NCBI RefSeq assembly: GCF_013177695.1 | Contig: NZ_WOEY01000130.1 | Coordinates: 107,791-171,790, forward strand | Length of the DNA stretch: 64,000 bases | Source of the DNA: Paraburkholderia solitsugae | Lineage (GTDB): Bacteria; Pseudomonadota; Gammaproteobacteria; Burkholderiales; Burkholderiaceae | Direction: 5' to 3' | Shown here: positions 26,147-34,056 of the stretch, piece by piece | Layout of the letters: the number at the start of each line of letters is the position of its first letter | Position numbering within the stretch: the first letter of the stretch is position 1 | Program-made: the position numbers and the translations under genes | The notes under the pieces: generated by a model | What the model was told of the DNA's origin: nothing | Databases searched by the model: none | The model's input: only the letters and a program-made list of their open reading frames with translations

Positions 26147-27625
26147 GTGAACTCAACCGTCAGAATCGAGTACGCGTCACTGCCTGAACTGGCCGTCAAT
26201 CCATTTCCGGCTCTGACGAACAAGGTCGCGCTGGCAGCCGCGGATATTGTTGGTTTTACGGTAGCACTGTTAGTGACGAATCACGTGGGCAAATTTGCTA
26301 CCGCGGCGCCGAGGAATATGTGGGCGATCTTCTCCCATCAGCCCATGCTGATCTACATGGCGCTCGCCTGCGTTGGAACAGCGTGGTTCTGGGCGAGGCT
26401 GCGGCACTACACGTGCCGCCGGCCGATGTGGCGTGAACTCCAGGAGATCTTCCGGATGTTGATCGTGCTCGCGGTCGTTCATCTGGCGCTTACCGCGCTG
26501 ACCAAGGGAACGTTCTCGCGCGGATGGTGGGCGTTGACGTGGAGCGGCGCCCTTGTCTTAGTGCCCGCGTTCCGGTCGCTAACCAAGCGCGCGCTCGATT
26601 GGGCAAACCTGTGGAAGCGCCCGACGCTGATTGTGGGTTGTGGCGAAAGCGCGTTGGAAGCCAGGCGGGCACTGTCGAATCAGGCGTTTCTGGGCGTGGA
26701 CGTGATCGCCTATGTCGCGCCCGACGCCCAGGCCGCCGCGGACAAAGAATCGATCTTTGTGTCGGACGCCCCCATTCTGCAGGGCTTGACCCCCGCGACG
26801 TTCAGATCGTTGCCAGGGGTACAGGTCGTGATAGCGCTCGAACACGATCACCGGGCCTTGCGCGACATGTGGGTTCGCGGACTCACGAAGTACGGCATTC
26901 GGGACGTCACCGTGATGGCATCGATGCGTGGCGTGCCGTTGTGCGGCACCGACATCTCGTACTTCTTCGGCCATGAAGTGATGATGTTGCGCGTGCAAAA
27001 CAACCTCGCGCGTTTTTCGGCCAGAGTGCTCAAGCGGATCTTCGACGTCGTGGTGGGCGGGTTTCTGTTAATCATGCTACTGCCTATCTTCGCGATTATT
27101 GCGGCCCTGGTGGCAAGGGACGGTAGCTCCGCGTTTTTTGGGCACACCCGGATCGGACAGAACGGCAAAAAGTTCAGCTGCTACAAATTCCGCTCGATGG
27201 TGCCGAATGCCGACAAGGTACTGAATGAATTGCTTGAGCGCGATCCGGTCGCAAGAGCCGAATGGGAGAAGGATTTCAAACTGAAGGACGATATCCGGAT
27301 CACGTCAATTGGCGCGCTACTGCGCAAAACCAGCCTCGACGAATTGCCGCAGTTGTGGAACGTGCTGCGCGGGGACATGAGCCTTGTGGGACCGCGCCCG
27401 GTCATCGAGAAGGAGATCGCCCGGTACGGTGAGGAGGCTGCCTATTATTTATTGGCAAAACCGGGCATGACAGGTCTCTGGCAGGTAAGCGGCCGTAACG
27501 ATACGGATTACGCGCGGCGCGTATTCCTCGACGCATGGTATGTGAAAAACTGGTCGCTCTGGTACGACATCATGATTATGTTGAAGACGGTTGGCGTGGT
27601 GGTCCGGCGCGATGGCGCGTACTGA
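26147..27625 (+). CDS. WbaP-type undecaprenyl-phosphate sugar phosphotransferase
   Basis: A 492-residue polyisoprenyl-phosphate hexose-1-phosphate transferase that starts the repeat unit by moving glucose- or galactose-1-phosphate onto undecaprenyl phosphate. It has about four N-terminal helices, a central nucleotide-binding-like domain (about 150-270, with LIVGCGESALEARRAL), and the C-terminal catalytic domain. There KRIFDVVVGGFLLIMLLP is the re-entrant helix, and the conserved KFRSM, DELPQLWNVLRGDMSLVGPRP and PGMTGLWQVSGRN follow. The start is a GTG with GAGGA upstream. As the first enzyme of assembly it defines region B as a complete Wzx/Wzy-type locus. Confidence 0.94.
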   Translation: MNSTVRIEYASLPELAVNPFPALTNKVALAAADIVGFTVALLVTNHVGKFATAAPRNMWAIFSHQPMLIYMALACVGTAWFWARLRHYTCRRPMWRELQEIFRMLIVLAVVHLALTALTKGTFSRGWWALTWSGALVLVPAFRSLTKRALDWANLWKRPTLIVGCGESALEARRALSNQAFLGVDVIAYVAPDAQAAADKESIFVSDAPILQGLTPATFRSLPGVQVVIALEHDHRALRDMWVRGLTKYGIRDVTVMASMRGVPLCGTDISYFFGHEVMMLRVQNNLARFSARVLKRIFDVVVGGFLLIMLLPIFAIIAALVARDGSSAFFGHTRIGQNGKKFSCYKFRSMVPNADKVLNELLERDPVARAEWEKDFKLKDDIRITSIGALLRKTSLDELPQLWNVLRGDMSLVGPRPVIEKEIARYGEEAAYYLLAKPGMTGLWQVSGRNDTDYARRVFLDAWYVKNWSLWYDIMIMLKTVGVVVRRDGAY

Positions 27626-27676
27626 TTGATGGGATGGCGATGCTGGCGCCGACTATTGACGAGGCGTATCGCTGCA

Positions 27677-28135
27677 TCACAGTTTCAACGCAGTGATGGT
27701 CGTGCTGAGTACGCGGGCCATACAGAAATTTGCCAGCAATTGCGGCGGCGTGATAAATGCCTTGGCCAATAGGACCTCGCCACCGTCGCTCAACGCGAGC
27801 GAGTATTGGTTGGCCAGCGCCTTCAGCAACAGAAGCACCACCGGCATGGCTGAAGAGGCGAGCAAAATGACAACGCACGTGTAGAGCGTGTATAGCCCTG
27901 TCCGTACCAGATACTGTCCGCTCCTGGCGCGGAACACCAACAATCGGGAAGCCGAAAAAACTGCAATGGCCGCAATGACCGAGCTTAGAAAATTGGCCTG
28001 GAATACCGGTAAATGCAGCCACTGAGCGAAAAAAAACAGCAGTGATGTGTCGAGCAACCAACCGCAGCCCGAAACCGTACCAAATCGAAAGAATGACTTC
28101 ATCGTCTTGTTCAAATTGTTAGCTTCGGTGCTCAT
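27677..28135 (-). CDS. GtrA-family membrane protein
   Basis: A 152-residue, four-helix membrane protein of the GtrA family: FFRFGTVSGCGWLLDTSLLFF is the conserved first helix with its Gly residues, and FSASRLLVFRARSG is the loop after helix 2. GtrA proteins are thought to flip polyprenyl-phosphate-linked single sugars to the periplasm. Its partner is the GtrB-type synthase at 30739-31917 in the same gene run. I chose the ATG at 28135 (an alternative is 28102); no strong Shine-Dalgarno site is present. It is convergent with the WbaP gene. Confidence 0.83.
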   Translation of the reverse strand: MSTEANNLNKTMKSFFRFGTVSGCGWLLDTSLLFFFAQWLHLPVFQANFLSSVIAAIAVFSASRLLVFRARSGQYLVRTGLYTLYTCVVILLASSAMPVVLLLLKALANQYSLALSDGGEVLLAKAFITPPQLLANFCMARVLSTTITALKL

Positions 28136-28230
28136 TGGGATCTTCGACCTTGGTGTGAGATTGTGCCCCGGCTGGGTCACGGGATCAGTTCCACGGCCGC
28201 ACTGGGTGGTTATCCACGACAGCAGACCGG

Positions 28231-29109
28231 CTATCTGCTCTGATCGGCGATACTCAAACTTCTGGGAGCAATGCCAAAGCAATTGAGAGCGGTAAAGTCC
28301 GGTGACGGATTCTGAAAGACGACGCTAATGACGCTATCGCTACGGAAGTTCAACTTTAAACCAGCCGTCTCAGCGAGCTTGAGCCCCATATACAAGACAC
28401 GCCAAGGCACGGGAATCAGTATGAGACGCCGACCTTGCATGCTGGCGATGTGCCGCAATAGAGCACGAAAAGCGATCCCATCAGGCTGAGCAATAGTGAG
28501 GGGCCCCTTTGCTTTATCGAATTCTCCGGCAATCGCACGGCGCACCACATCCGCCAAGGTTTCTTCGTGCAGCAGATACTGCAGCGAGCTACCGTCACCG
28601 ATCATCGGAACAATGCGCGCCTTGTCGGCAACTTGCTCGAGGCTGCCAAAAACCCCGCCCCCGCTTCCCCCATAGACCAGGCCAAGCCGCAAAACCACTC
28701 CGCCTGCCTGCAGGGCCATCCTTTCGACCGCCAGTTTTGCCTGCCCATATACAGAACGCGCACCTGCAAATGCGCTGATCGTCGAGATAAAGACCACCTG
28801 CTGGACACCGGCCGAGCGGGCGGCTTCGAAGAGCCTCGCAGAGCCCTGCACGCAAGTGCGCTGTATATCGTCTACGCTATTCACCTTCATGTCCCAGGCA
28901 GCATGAACCAGATGGGTGACCTTACGCCGAGCCAGTTCCCGCGTCACGCTTTCGGAATCGGAATCCAGCGACCATTCCATATCCCGCTCTCCGGAAGGAT
29001 GCCGAACCATCCTGATTACTTCTCCGCGCGACTCTAAAGCACGAACGAGAATCGAGCCCACATAGCCGCTGGCGCCGGTTACCGCAAATCGAGGAGAAGA
29101 GGATGTCAT
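28231..29109 (-). CDS. NAD-dependent epimerase/dehydratase-like reductase (extended SDR)
   Basis: A 292-residue extended short-chain dehydrogenase. TGASGYVGS is the nucleotide-binding loop, HAAWD the conserved strand, and VYGQAK contains the catalytic Tyr-x3-Lys. The substrate is probably a sugar nucleotide or lipid-linked sugar. Its ATG overlaps the stop of the upstream GMC oxidoreductase by 4 bp (ATGA), so the two are translated together, which suggests an oxidise-then-reduce pair acting on one substrate. The longer frame starting at 29124 is less likely. Confidence 0.87.
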   Translation of the reverse strand: MTSSSPRFAVTGASGYVGSILVRALESRGEVIRMVRHPSGERDMEWSLDSDSESVTRELARRKVTHLVHAAWDMKVNSVDDIQRTCVQGSARLFEAARSAGVQQVVFISTISAFAGARSVYGQAKLAVERMALQAGGVVLRLGLVYGGSGGGVFGSLEQVADKARIVPMIGDGSSLQYLLHEETLADVVRRAIAGEFDKAKGPLTIAQPDGIAFRALLRHIASMQGRRLILIPVPWRVLYMGLKLAETAGLKLNFRSDSVISVVFQNPSPDFTALNCFGIAPRSLSIADQSR

Positions 29110-30725
29110 ACACGTAGCGCACAAGCATTTTCGGATGCAAGGCGGGTCACTGCCTTACCAATGCGATGGGCGTTAGCCATCACGGTCAAGGTAATCGTCG
29201 TTGCGGGAATGCTCGGGAACACCGTCGCGTCGATCACATGGGTATAGGCCATCCCATACGGCCGTCCTAAGGCGTCGGTTTCGCCGGCCTTCGGATGGAC
29301 CGCCATCGGAAAGCTGCCGCCAGTGTGGAACCCGCGGCCCGGCTCCGTCACCTGCAACATGGGTGCCACGGGGAAAGCGCCGAAGCAGCGAGAGTAAGCC
29401 CGCAGTTTGTCCACTACCTGGCTTACCTTGGCTGCGGTCTGCGGATTCAACGATTGGCTGAGATCGAAAAAATCGCCATCGCTCGTACGGCGCAAGACGC
29501 CGTTGATGGCACCCGAGTGCGCCGAATGCAGGTACGCTTGAACCAACAGCAACCGGCCGAGAACCAGATTCTTCGGGAAAACCGTTTTCAGCAAGCCCAG
29601 TTTATGGTCCAGCAACTGTTCGAGATGGTCGTTGTAGCTATACACCTGCAGGTGAAGCGCGTAAGGACTTATCGCCAGGTCGGCAATCTCAATGAACGCC
29701 TGAGTCAGTGTATGAAGCTTTTCGTCCGCTACGTCAGGCGCAGCCTTCGCTTGCAGCATAGGGAATAGAAAATACTGCGAATCCTTGAACTGCACCGGGT
29801 GATCGTAAAGTCCCAGCGAACGCAGCAGTATGACAGTGGAATTGATGGTTCCCGCGCCGATAAATACGCGGCCTCCACTCAACTCGGCCCGGGTGCCGTC
29901 CTGGTTCGCCACCTCGATGATGACGCCACTTTCCGTCTCCCTTACGGAGCGTACGAGGACATTGGGCCGGTAGTGCACACGACCCGTGCCCAACAGCCGC
30001 TCCAGGGTATGACGACTGGAATACACAGAGTCGCGTGGACAACCATGCAGGCAATAGCCGCAATAATTGCAGCCCTTAGCATCGATCCGATCGCTTGCAT
30101 TCACCGCCAGGCGAGACCCGCCCACCCGGATCCCACCGGCCAGCAGTCGCTCCCTATGGTTGAATGACCGCTCCAGCAGCTGACGGACCTGCGCGCTCTT
30201 TCTTAGCGGAGACATCGACTGCGCCGGCATGGGGAACTGCATGGATAGATCATCCTCCTCCCCGGCCACCGGCAGCATGCTCAATACGCTCGCATAGCTG
30301 TTTGCCATTTCTTCATATGCAACTGGCCAATCGCAAATATCCTCGGCGCTGTATGGAAAGAGGGCGGCGCCCCATGCATTGCTCAAGCCCCCTTTGGCAT
30401 AAGACGCCCGGATATTCAACTTGCCGTAACGGATGTCCGGAGCTGCAACCGGGCGCTGATAAGGATAGTCCGATCCGTGGACCAGCTTGAACGGCACCTC
30501 GCCATGCTTGGGAACCAGCGTCCTCAGCACCTTGATTTCTTCGCCCGTCCATTCGGCAAGGGGCTTGCCCCCGGCCGCACGAGCCAAGGTCTCGCGCTGA
30601 GGCTCCAACGTAACACCTGCGTCCAGTATCGTGACCTCATGTCCCTCACTGGCGAGCGCATGCGCGCAAGCGACCCCCGCGGGACCGGACCCGACGACGT
30701 AGTACATAGCCGATGTTTGTCGCAT
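29106..30725 (-). CDS. GMC-like FAD oxidoreductase with a four-cysteine cluster
   Basis: A 539-residue flavoprotein: YYVVGSGPAGVACAHAL (FAD fold), GGLSNAWGAA (GMC second signature), and a C-terminal FPSIPATTITLTVMANAHRIG. C219-x2-C222-x2-C225-x3-C229-P looks like a ferredoxin-type 4Fe-4S ligand set; a similar motif occurs in some gluconate-dehydrogenase-like GMC proteins, where it could be a structural cluster. It would oxidise a sugar hydroxyl and pass electrons on. It starts 13 bp after the GtrB-like gene and overlaps the SDR gene, so the three are one operon. The start at 30725 has a weak ribosome site; ATG 30707 is an alternative. Confidence 0.84.
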   Translation of the reverse strand: MRQTSAMYYVVGSGPAGVACAHALASEGHEVTILDAGVTLEPQRETLARAAGGKPLAEWTGEEIKVLRTLVPKHGEVPFKLVHGSDYPYQRPVAAPDIRYGKLNIRASYAKGGLSNAWGAALFPYSAEDICDWPVAYEEMANSYASVLSMLPVAGEEDDLSMQFPMPAQSMSPLRKSAQVRQLLERSFNHRERLLAGGIRVGGSRLAVNASDRIDAKGCNYCGYCLHGCPRDSVYSSRHTLERLLGTGRVHYRPNVLVRSVRETESGVIIEVANQDGTRAELSGGRVFIGAGTINSTVILLRSLGLYDHPVQFKDSQYFLFPMLQAKAAPDVADEKLHTLTQAFIEIADLAISPYALHLQVYSYNDHLEQLLDHKLGLLKTVFPKNLVLGRLLLVQAYLHSAHSGAINGVLRRTSDGDFFDLSQSLNPQTAAKVSQVVDKLRAYSRCFGAFPVAPMLQVTEPGRGFHTGGSFPMAVHPKAGETDALGRPYGMAYTHVIDATVFPSIPATTITLTVMANAHRIGKAVTRLASENACALRV

Positions 30726-30738
30726 TTGTGTACCAGCG

Positions 30739-31917
30739 TTAGTGGCCCCCTTCTCTGCCAGACACCTTCACGTTTAGCTGAAGAATGCTTAGCAGGCAGC
30801 TTGAGAAGACGAACTCCATTCCCGTGGAAATGAGTAAGGAAGAACACACGACAAGCCGCGTGAACGAGTCTGCGTCCAATGCGCCGAAGTGCGTGCCCGA
30901 CCAGATGTACAACGCACGAAAAACCATGGCCACGCCGGCCACGACCAAAGTACCTCCAATCAGCGTCCCCCGCTCCAGTTGAAGCCAGCGCCCCAACCAC
31001 GCAGTCCATCTGGAATTGGGAAACAACCCTTCCTGATCCGCAAACATGCGGGAGAGCACGGCGAAGAGCAGCAGTTGAAACCCCACCTCGGTCATGGTGG
31101 CGCAATAAATCAACGTATCGATACCAAAGCGGACGCCGTGAATGGTGACAGGATGCGGGAATAGTGCACCACCCAATAGCAAACCCGCAACCAGCAGCAG
31201 CATGCCGGGGTACAGGAACAGCCAGTTAGGGCTAAACAGCAGCATGAACCGCAAGTGACGCCAGCCATCGCGATAGGGGCGCAAATGCGGTGGACGGGAC
31301 CGGCCGTCAGGACTGAGGGTGGTTGGGACTTCAACAACGTTCATGTGTTTCAGCGTCGCCTTGATCACCATTTCCGACGCGAACTCCATGCCTCTCGTAC
31401 GCAAGTCCATGCGCTCGAAAGCTGCCTTGGAAAAGCCGCGAATGCCGCAATGAAAATCGCCGACCTTGGGTCGAAATAACAAGCGACCGATTCCGGAAAG
31501 TACGGGATTGCCGATGTACTTGTTCTTCCAGGGCATCGCCCCTGGCGCAATGCCGCCCTTGAACCGATTGCCCATCACCAGATCCGCACCTTCCCTGAGC
31601 GCGGCAACAAAGGGCTCGAGTCGGCTGAAATCATAGCTGTCGTCGGAGTCACCCATGATGCAATACTTGCCGTTGGCGCCCATCACTGCGCCATAGAGCG
31701 CGGCGCCGTAACCGCGGACGGGAATATCGACCACCCGCGCGCCCAACTGTTTCGCGATATCCTGGGAGCCGTCGGTCGAGCCGTTGTCGCCAATGATGAC
31801 TTCGCCTGAAATATCTTTTCCCTCAAGGAACCGCTTGGCTTTCGCGATGCACGCCCCCAGGGTTTCCGCTTCGTTGAGACATGGCATAACAATGCTTAAT
31901 TCGACGCTGCTAGTCAT
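30739..31917 (-). CDS. GtrB/DPM1-like polyprenyl-phosphate glycosyltransferase
   Basis: A 392-residue GT-A family 2 enzyme. LSIVMPCLNEAETLG is the family start, DNGSTDGS binds the nucleotide, and GDSDDSYDF is the DxD metal site. The C-terminal third has four hydrophobic segments (LFLYPGMLLLVAGLLLGG onward). Enzymes of this group move a sugar from a nucleotide to polyprenyl phosphate. I chose the ATG at 31917 because GAGG lies nine bases upstream. It is the first gene of the minus-strand run with the GMC, SDR and GtrA genes, and it is divergent from an ArnT-like transferase. Confidence 0.9.
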   Translation of the reverse strand: MTSSVELSIVMPCLNEAETLGACIAKAKRFLEGKDISGEVIIGDNGSTDGSQDIAKQLGARVVDIPVRGYGAALYGAVMGANGKYCIMGDSDDSYDFSRLEPFVAALREGADLVMGNRFKGGIAPGAMPWKNKYIGNPVLSGIGRLLFRPKVGDFHCGIRGFSKAAFERMDLRTRGMEFASEMVIKATLKHMNVVEVPTTLSPDGRSRPPHLRPYRDGWRHLRFMLLFSPNWLFLYPGMLLLVAGLLLGGALFPHPVTIHGVRFGIDTLIYCATMTEVGFQLLLFAVLSRMFADQEGLFPNSRWTAWLGRWLQLERGTLIGGTLVVAGVAMVFRALYIWSGTHFGALDADSFTRLVVCSSLLISTGMEFVFSSCLLSILQLNVKVSGREGGH

Positions 31918-32073
31918 GAGAAGGTACCTCAATTCGGAAAACGGATTAATCCTCCGGGGGGCTTGGCTTCGCGCTTCTTTCAGCAGTGCACAGGCCGGGA
32001 AGCCACGCACAAAAATGCGACACTCGCGCAACTGCACTGCAACGTGATTTTCGGCTCGTGCGGCTCGACGTAT

Positions 32074-32087
32074 GTGCGATATCGCAC
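32074..32087. promoter_or_regulatory. cluster operator box, fully palindromic copy
   Basis: GTGCG-ATAT-CGCAC is a perfect 14-bp palindrome between the divergent GtrB-like and ArnT-like genes, 156 bp from the first start and 319 bp from the second. It shares TATGTGCG with the copy at 43116. Confidence 0.62.
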
Positions 32088-32196
32088 CGAGCCTCCGGCC
32101 ACTTCCTAACGAGATTGAGAGGCAATCTGGAGACTGACCATTTGTTGCTCCACATGCCCGGGAGAAATTGTCTTTCTCTTGACAAACTAGAGCGCA

Positions 32197-32227
32197 GCAT
32201 CGATCGTTACAGTGACTCGATCGATGC
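32197..32227. repeat. long inverted repeat in the divergent promoter region
   Basis: GCATCGATCG and CGATCGATGC form perfect 10-bp arms around an 11-bp spacer, just after TTGACA (32179-32184). It could be an operator overlapping a promoter. No U-tract follows. Confidence 0.5.
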
Positions 32228-32406
32228 TTCCGTCAGTTCAAAAACGTTTCCGCACATTGCGGACACGGTAGCAACATCAGGAGTGCAATCTACTTCCATG
32301 CGCTTCGCGCGGCCTGCCTGATCCTGTGAACGTGCCGTGGCCTTTCGCCTGCTTCGGCTTTAGGGTTGCCTCACCAACGAAGTGCACTACCGTGGAGGGA
32401 CGTGCC

Positions 32407-34014
32407 GTGAGTGGAAACGAGAACAACATGAGCATTGGCGCTCATCAGCGCGAGGAGTCGATCGCTCGGTCTGGCGAAACACCTCTGTGGCGTGTGCTTT
32501 ATTTCGCCTGCGTGATGGCTCTTTCAATAGCCTATTTCCATTCGGCCATCGAGGTATCGAACTACAAGCACCTCTGGATGGACGAAGTGCTGGCAGTGAC
32601 AGCCGCCGGTCAACCGACACTTGTCGGCGTTAACGCAGCGATATGGGCTGGCACGGACTTTTCCCCCCCGCTGCTTCACTACCTTTTGCATGGTTTGATG
32701 TATTACGCAGATGTATTTAGCGCTCCATTGATCTATAGAGTTCCATCCATCCTTAGTGTTTATCTGGCGGCCTGGCTGATCTACCTGTTGGTTAGGCGAT
32801 ACCTGAGCGCGGCTATGGCCCTGGTGGCGTTTGCGTTGATTCTTGGCTCCGGGCTGTTTGAATTCGCCGTGCAAGCGCGGCAGTATGGATTGCTGACCCT
32901 GGACCTGTCAGCAGCACTGTTTATCTGGGACGGATTTCGCCGCACGCGATATCCGAGCGCAAGCGCCTTGGCGTTATGGGCAGTTTTTGCAATGGGGTTA
33001 GGTACACATTTTTACGGATTCCTATCGATTGCTGCGATTGGAATGTGCGAGGTTTTATATTTTCTGACTGGTGGCAGCATTAGATGGAGAATTTGGCTTG
33101 CTTTGGTTTTGACCATCCCGGTGGAAGCGGGTCTCCATCCTCTGGCAGCGCATCTGGCTTCGTTTAACGCCGGCGATAACAAAGCGCTCTCCTACTATGC
33201 ACATCCAACAGTTGGCGCATTTTCTGAGGCACTGTGGAAAGTGTTGCTTGGGGGAAGCGGCGGAACCCTTGTTATCGCGATAGCAGCGCTGTCAGCGATT
33301 CTCATTTCCGTGGCCAAGGTCTCGCCGTTACTGGCTGACAAATTGAACGCACTGGAAGGCGGAGTAACGCCAACATCAGCCGCGGACCGTCTGCAGTTCG
33401 AGATCTTGCTTGGGGCCTTATTGTTGCTGCCGTTTGTTATCTTCGCCTTCTCCCTTTTGATTACGCACTCATTCAGCTATCGGTACGTCGTTGCGTGCAC
33501 CTTGTTTTTTGGTATGGCAGGGGCTTATCTATTGGATAAATTGACATGCAAGCGGGCAGTTGCCTTGATAACAATGCCCGTCCTGATTCTCATACTGATA
33601 AGTCGTGGACACGCGCAAGATGATGTTGCCAGTGTGATTGCCAGTCTAAGGCAGGTTCCTGCCGGGTTGCCGATTGTGGTGGAAAATGGCCGAGACTACA
33701 TCGAACTCATGGGGGCCAACGATAATCCTTCCAAAGATCGGTTGTATTTTCTCAAGAACTCTGCAGGATATGTTTCGCCTGATCCAACCAACGAGCATGC
33801 AGCAACAAGGATGGTTTCCTTGGGGAAGGGTTACAAGGTCGTAGCGGCACGTGAGTTTTTGGCTCACCAAAAGGACTTCTATCTATTTACTACGCCGGAG
33901 CATGGTACCCGTGAAGGATTTCTGCCCTGGTTGTTTGCTGACTCGATCGCAACCCGTCTGCTGTTCTCCGGACCGGACGCGACTGTGCTCCAGGTTCATC
34001 AGGGCGATAAGTGA
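32407..34014 (+). CDS. ArnT-like GT-C membrane glycosyltransferase
   Basis: A 535-residue polytopic membrane protein. The first periplasmic loop has LWMDEVLAVTAAG, with the acidic pair typical of GT-C enzymes (ArnT, PMT and the GT39/83 group). About ten helices follow (ALVAFALILGSGLF, LALWAVFAMGLGTHFYGFL and others), then a ~100-residue soluble C-terminal domain. Such enzymes use polyprenyl-phosphate sugars as donors on the periplasmic face. I chose the GTG at 32407 because GGAGGG lies seven bases upstream; ATGs at 32326 and 32428 are alternatives. Base composition is visibly more AT-rich than in its neighbours, a hint of transfer. Confidence 0.8.
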   Translation: MSGNENNMSIGAHQREESIARSGETPLWRVLYFACVMALSIAYFHSAIEVSNYKHLWMDEVLAVTAAGQPTLVGVNAAIWAGTDFSPPLLHYLLHGLMYYADVFSAPLIYRVPSILSVYLAAWLIYLLVRRYLSAAMALVAFALILGSGLFEFAVQARQYGLLTLDLSAALFIWDGFRRTRYPSASALALWAVFAMGLGTHFYGFLSIAAIGMCEVLYFLTGGSIRWRIWLALVLTIPVEAGLHPLAAHLASFNAGDNKALSYYAHPTVGAFSEALWKVLLGGSGGTLVIAIAALSAILISVAKVSPLLADKLNALEGGVTPTSAADRLQFEILLGALLLLPFVIFAFSLLITHSFSYRYVVACTLFFGMAGAYLLDKLTCKRAVALITMPVLILILISRGHAQDDVASVIASLRQVPAGLPIVVENGRDYIELMGANDNPSKDRLYFLKNSAGYVSPDPTNEHAATRMVSLGKGYKVVAAREFLAHQKDFYLFTTPEHGTREGFLPWLFADSIATRLLFSGPDATVLQVHQGDK

Positions 34015-34056
34015 ATCAGCAGCCCTCGGGTCCGACCATGCCGGCGATACCGCGAG

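Larger units (their letters stand above)
31918..32406. other. divergent promoter region with operator box and inverted repeats
   Basis: About 490 bp between the divergent starts at 31917 and 32407. It holds an exact operator box (32074-32087), a 10-bp-arm inverted repeat (32197-32227), a TTGACA hexamer at 32179-32184, and TCCGCA-CAT-TGCGGA near 32251. No gene is supported. Confidence 0.55.
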
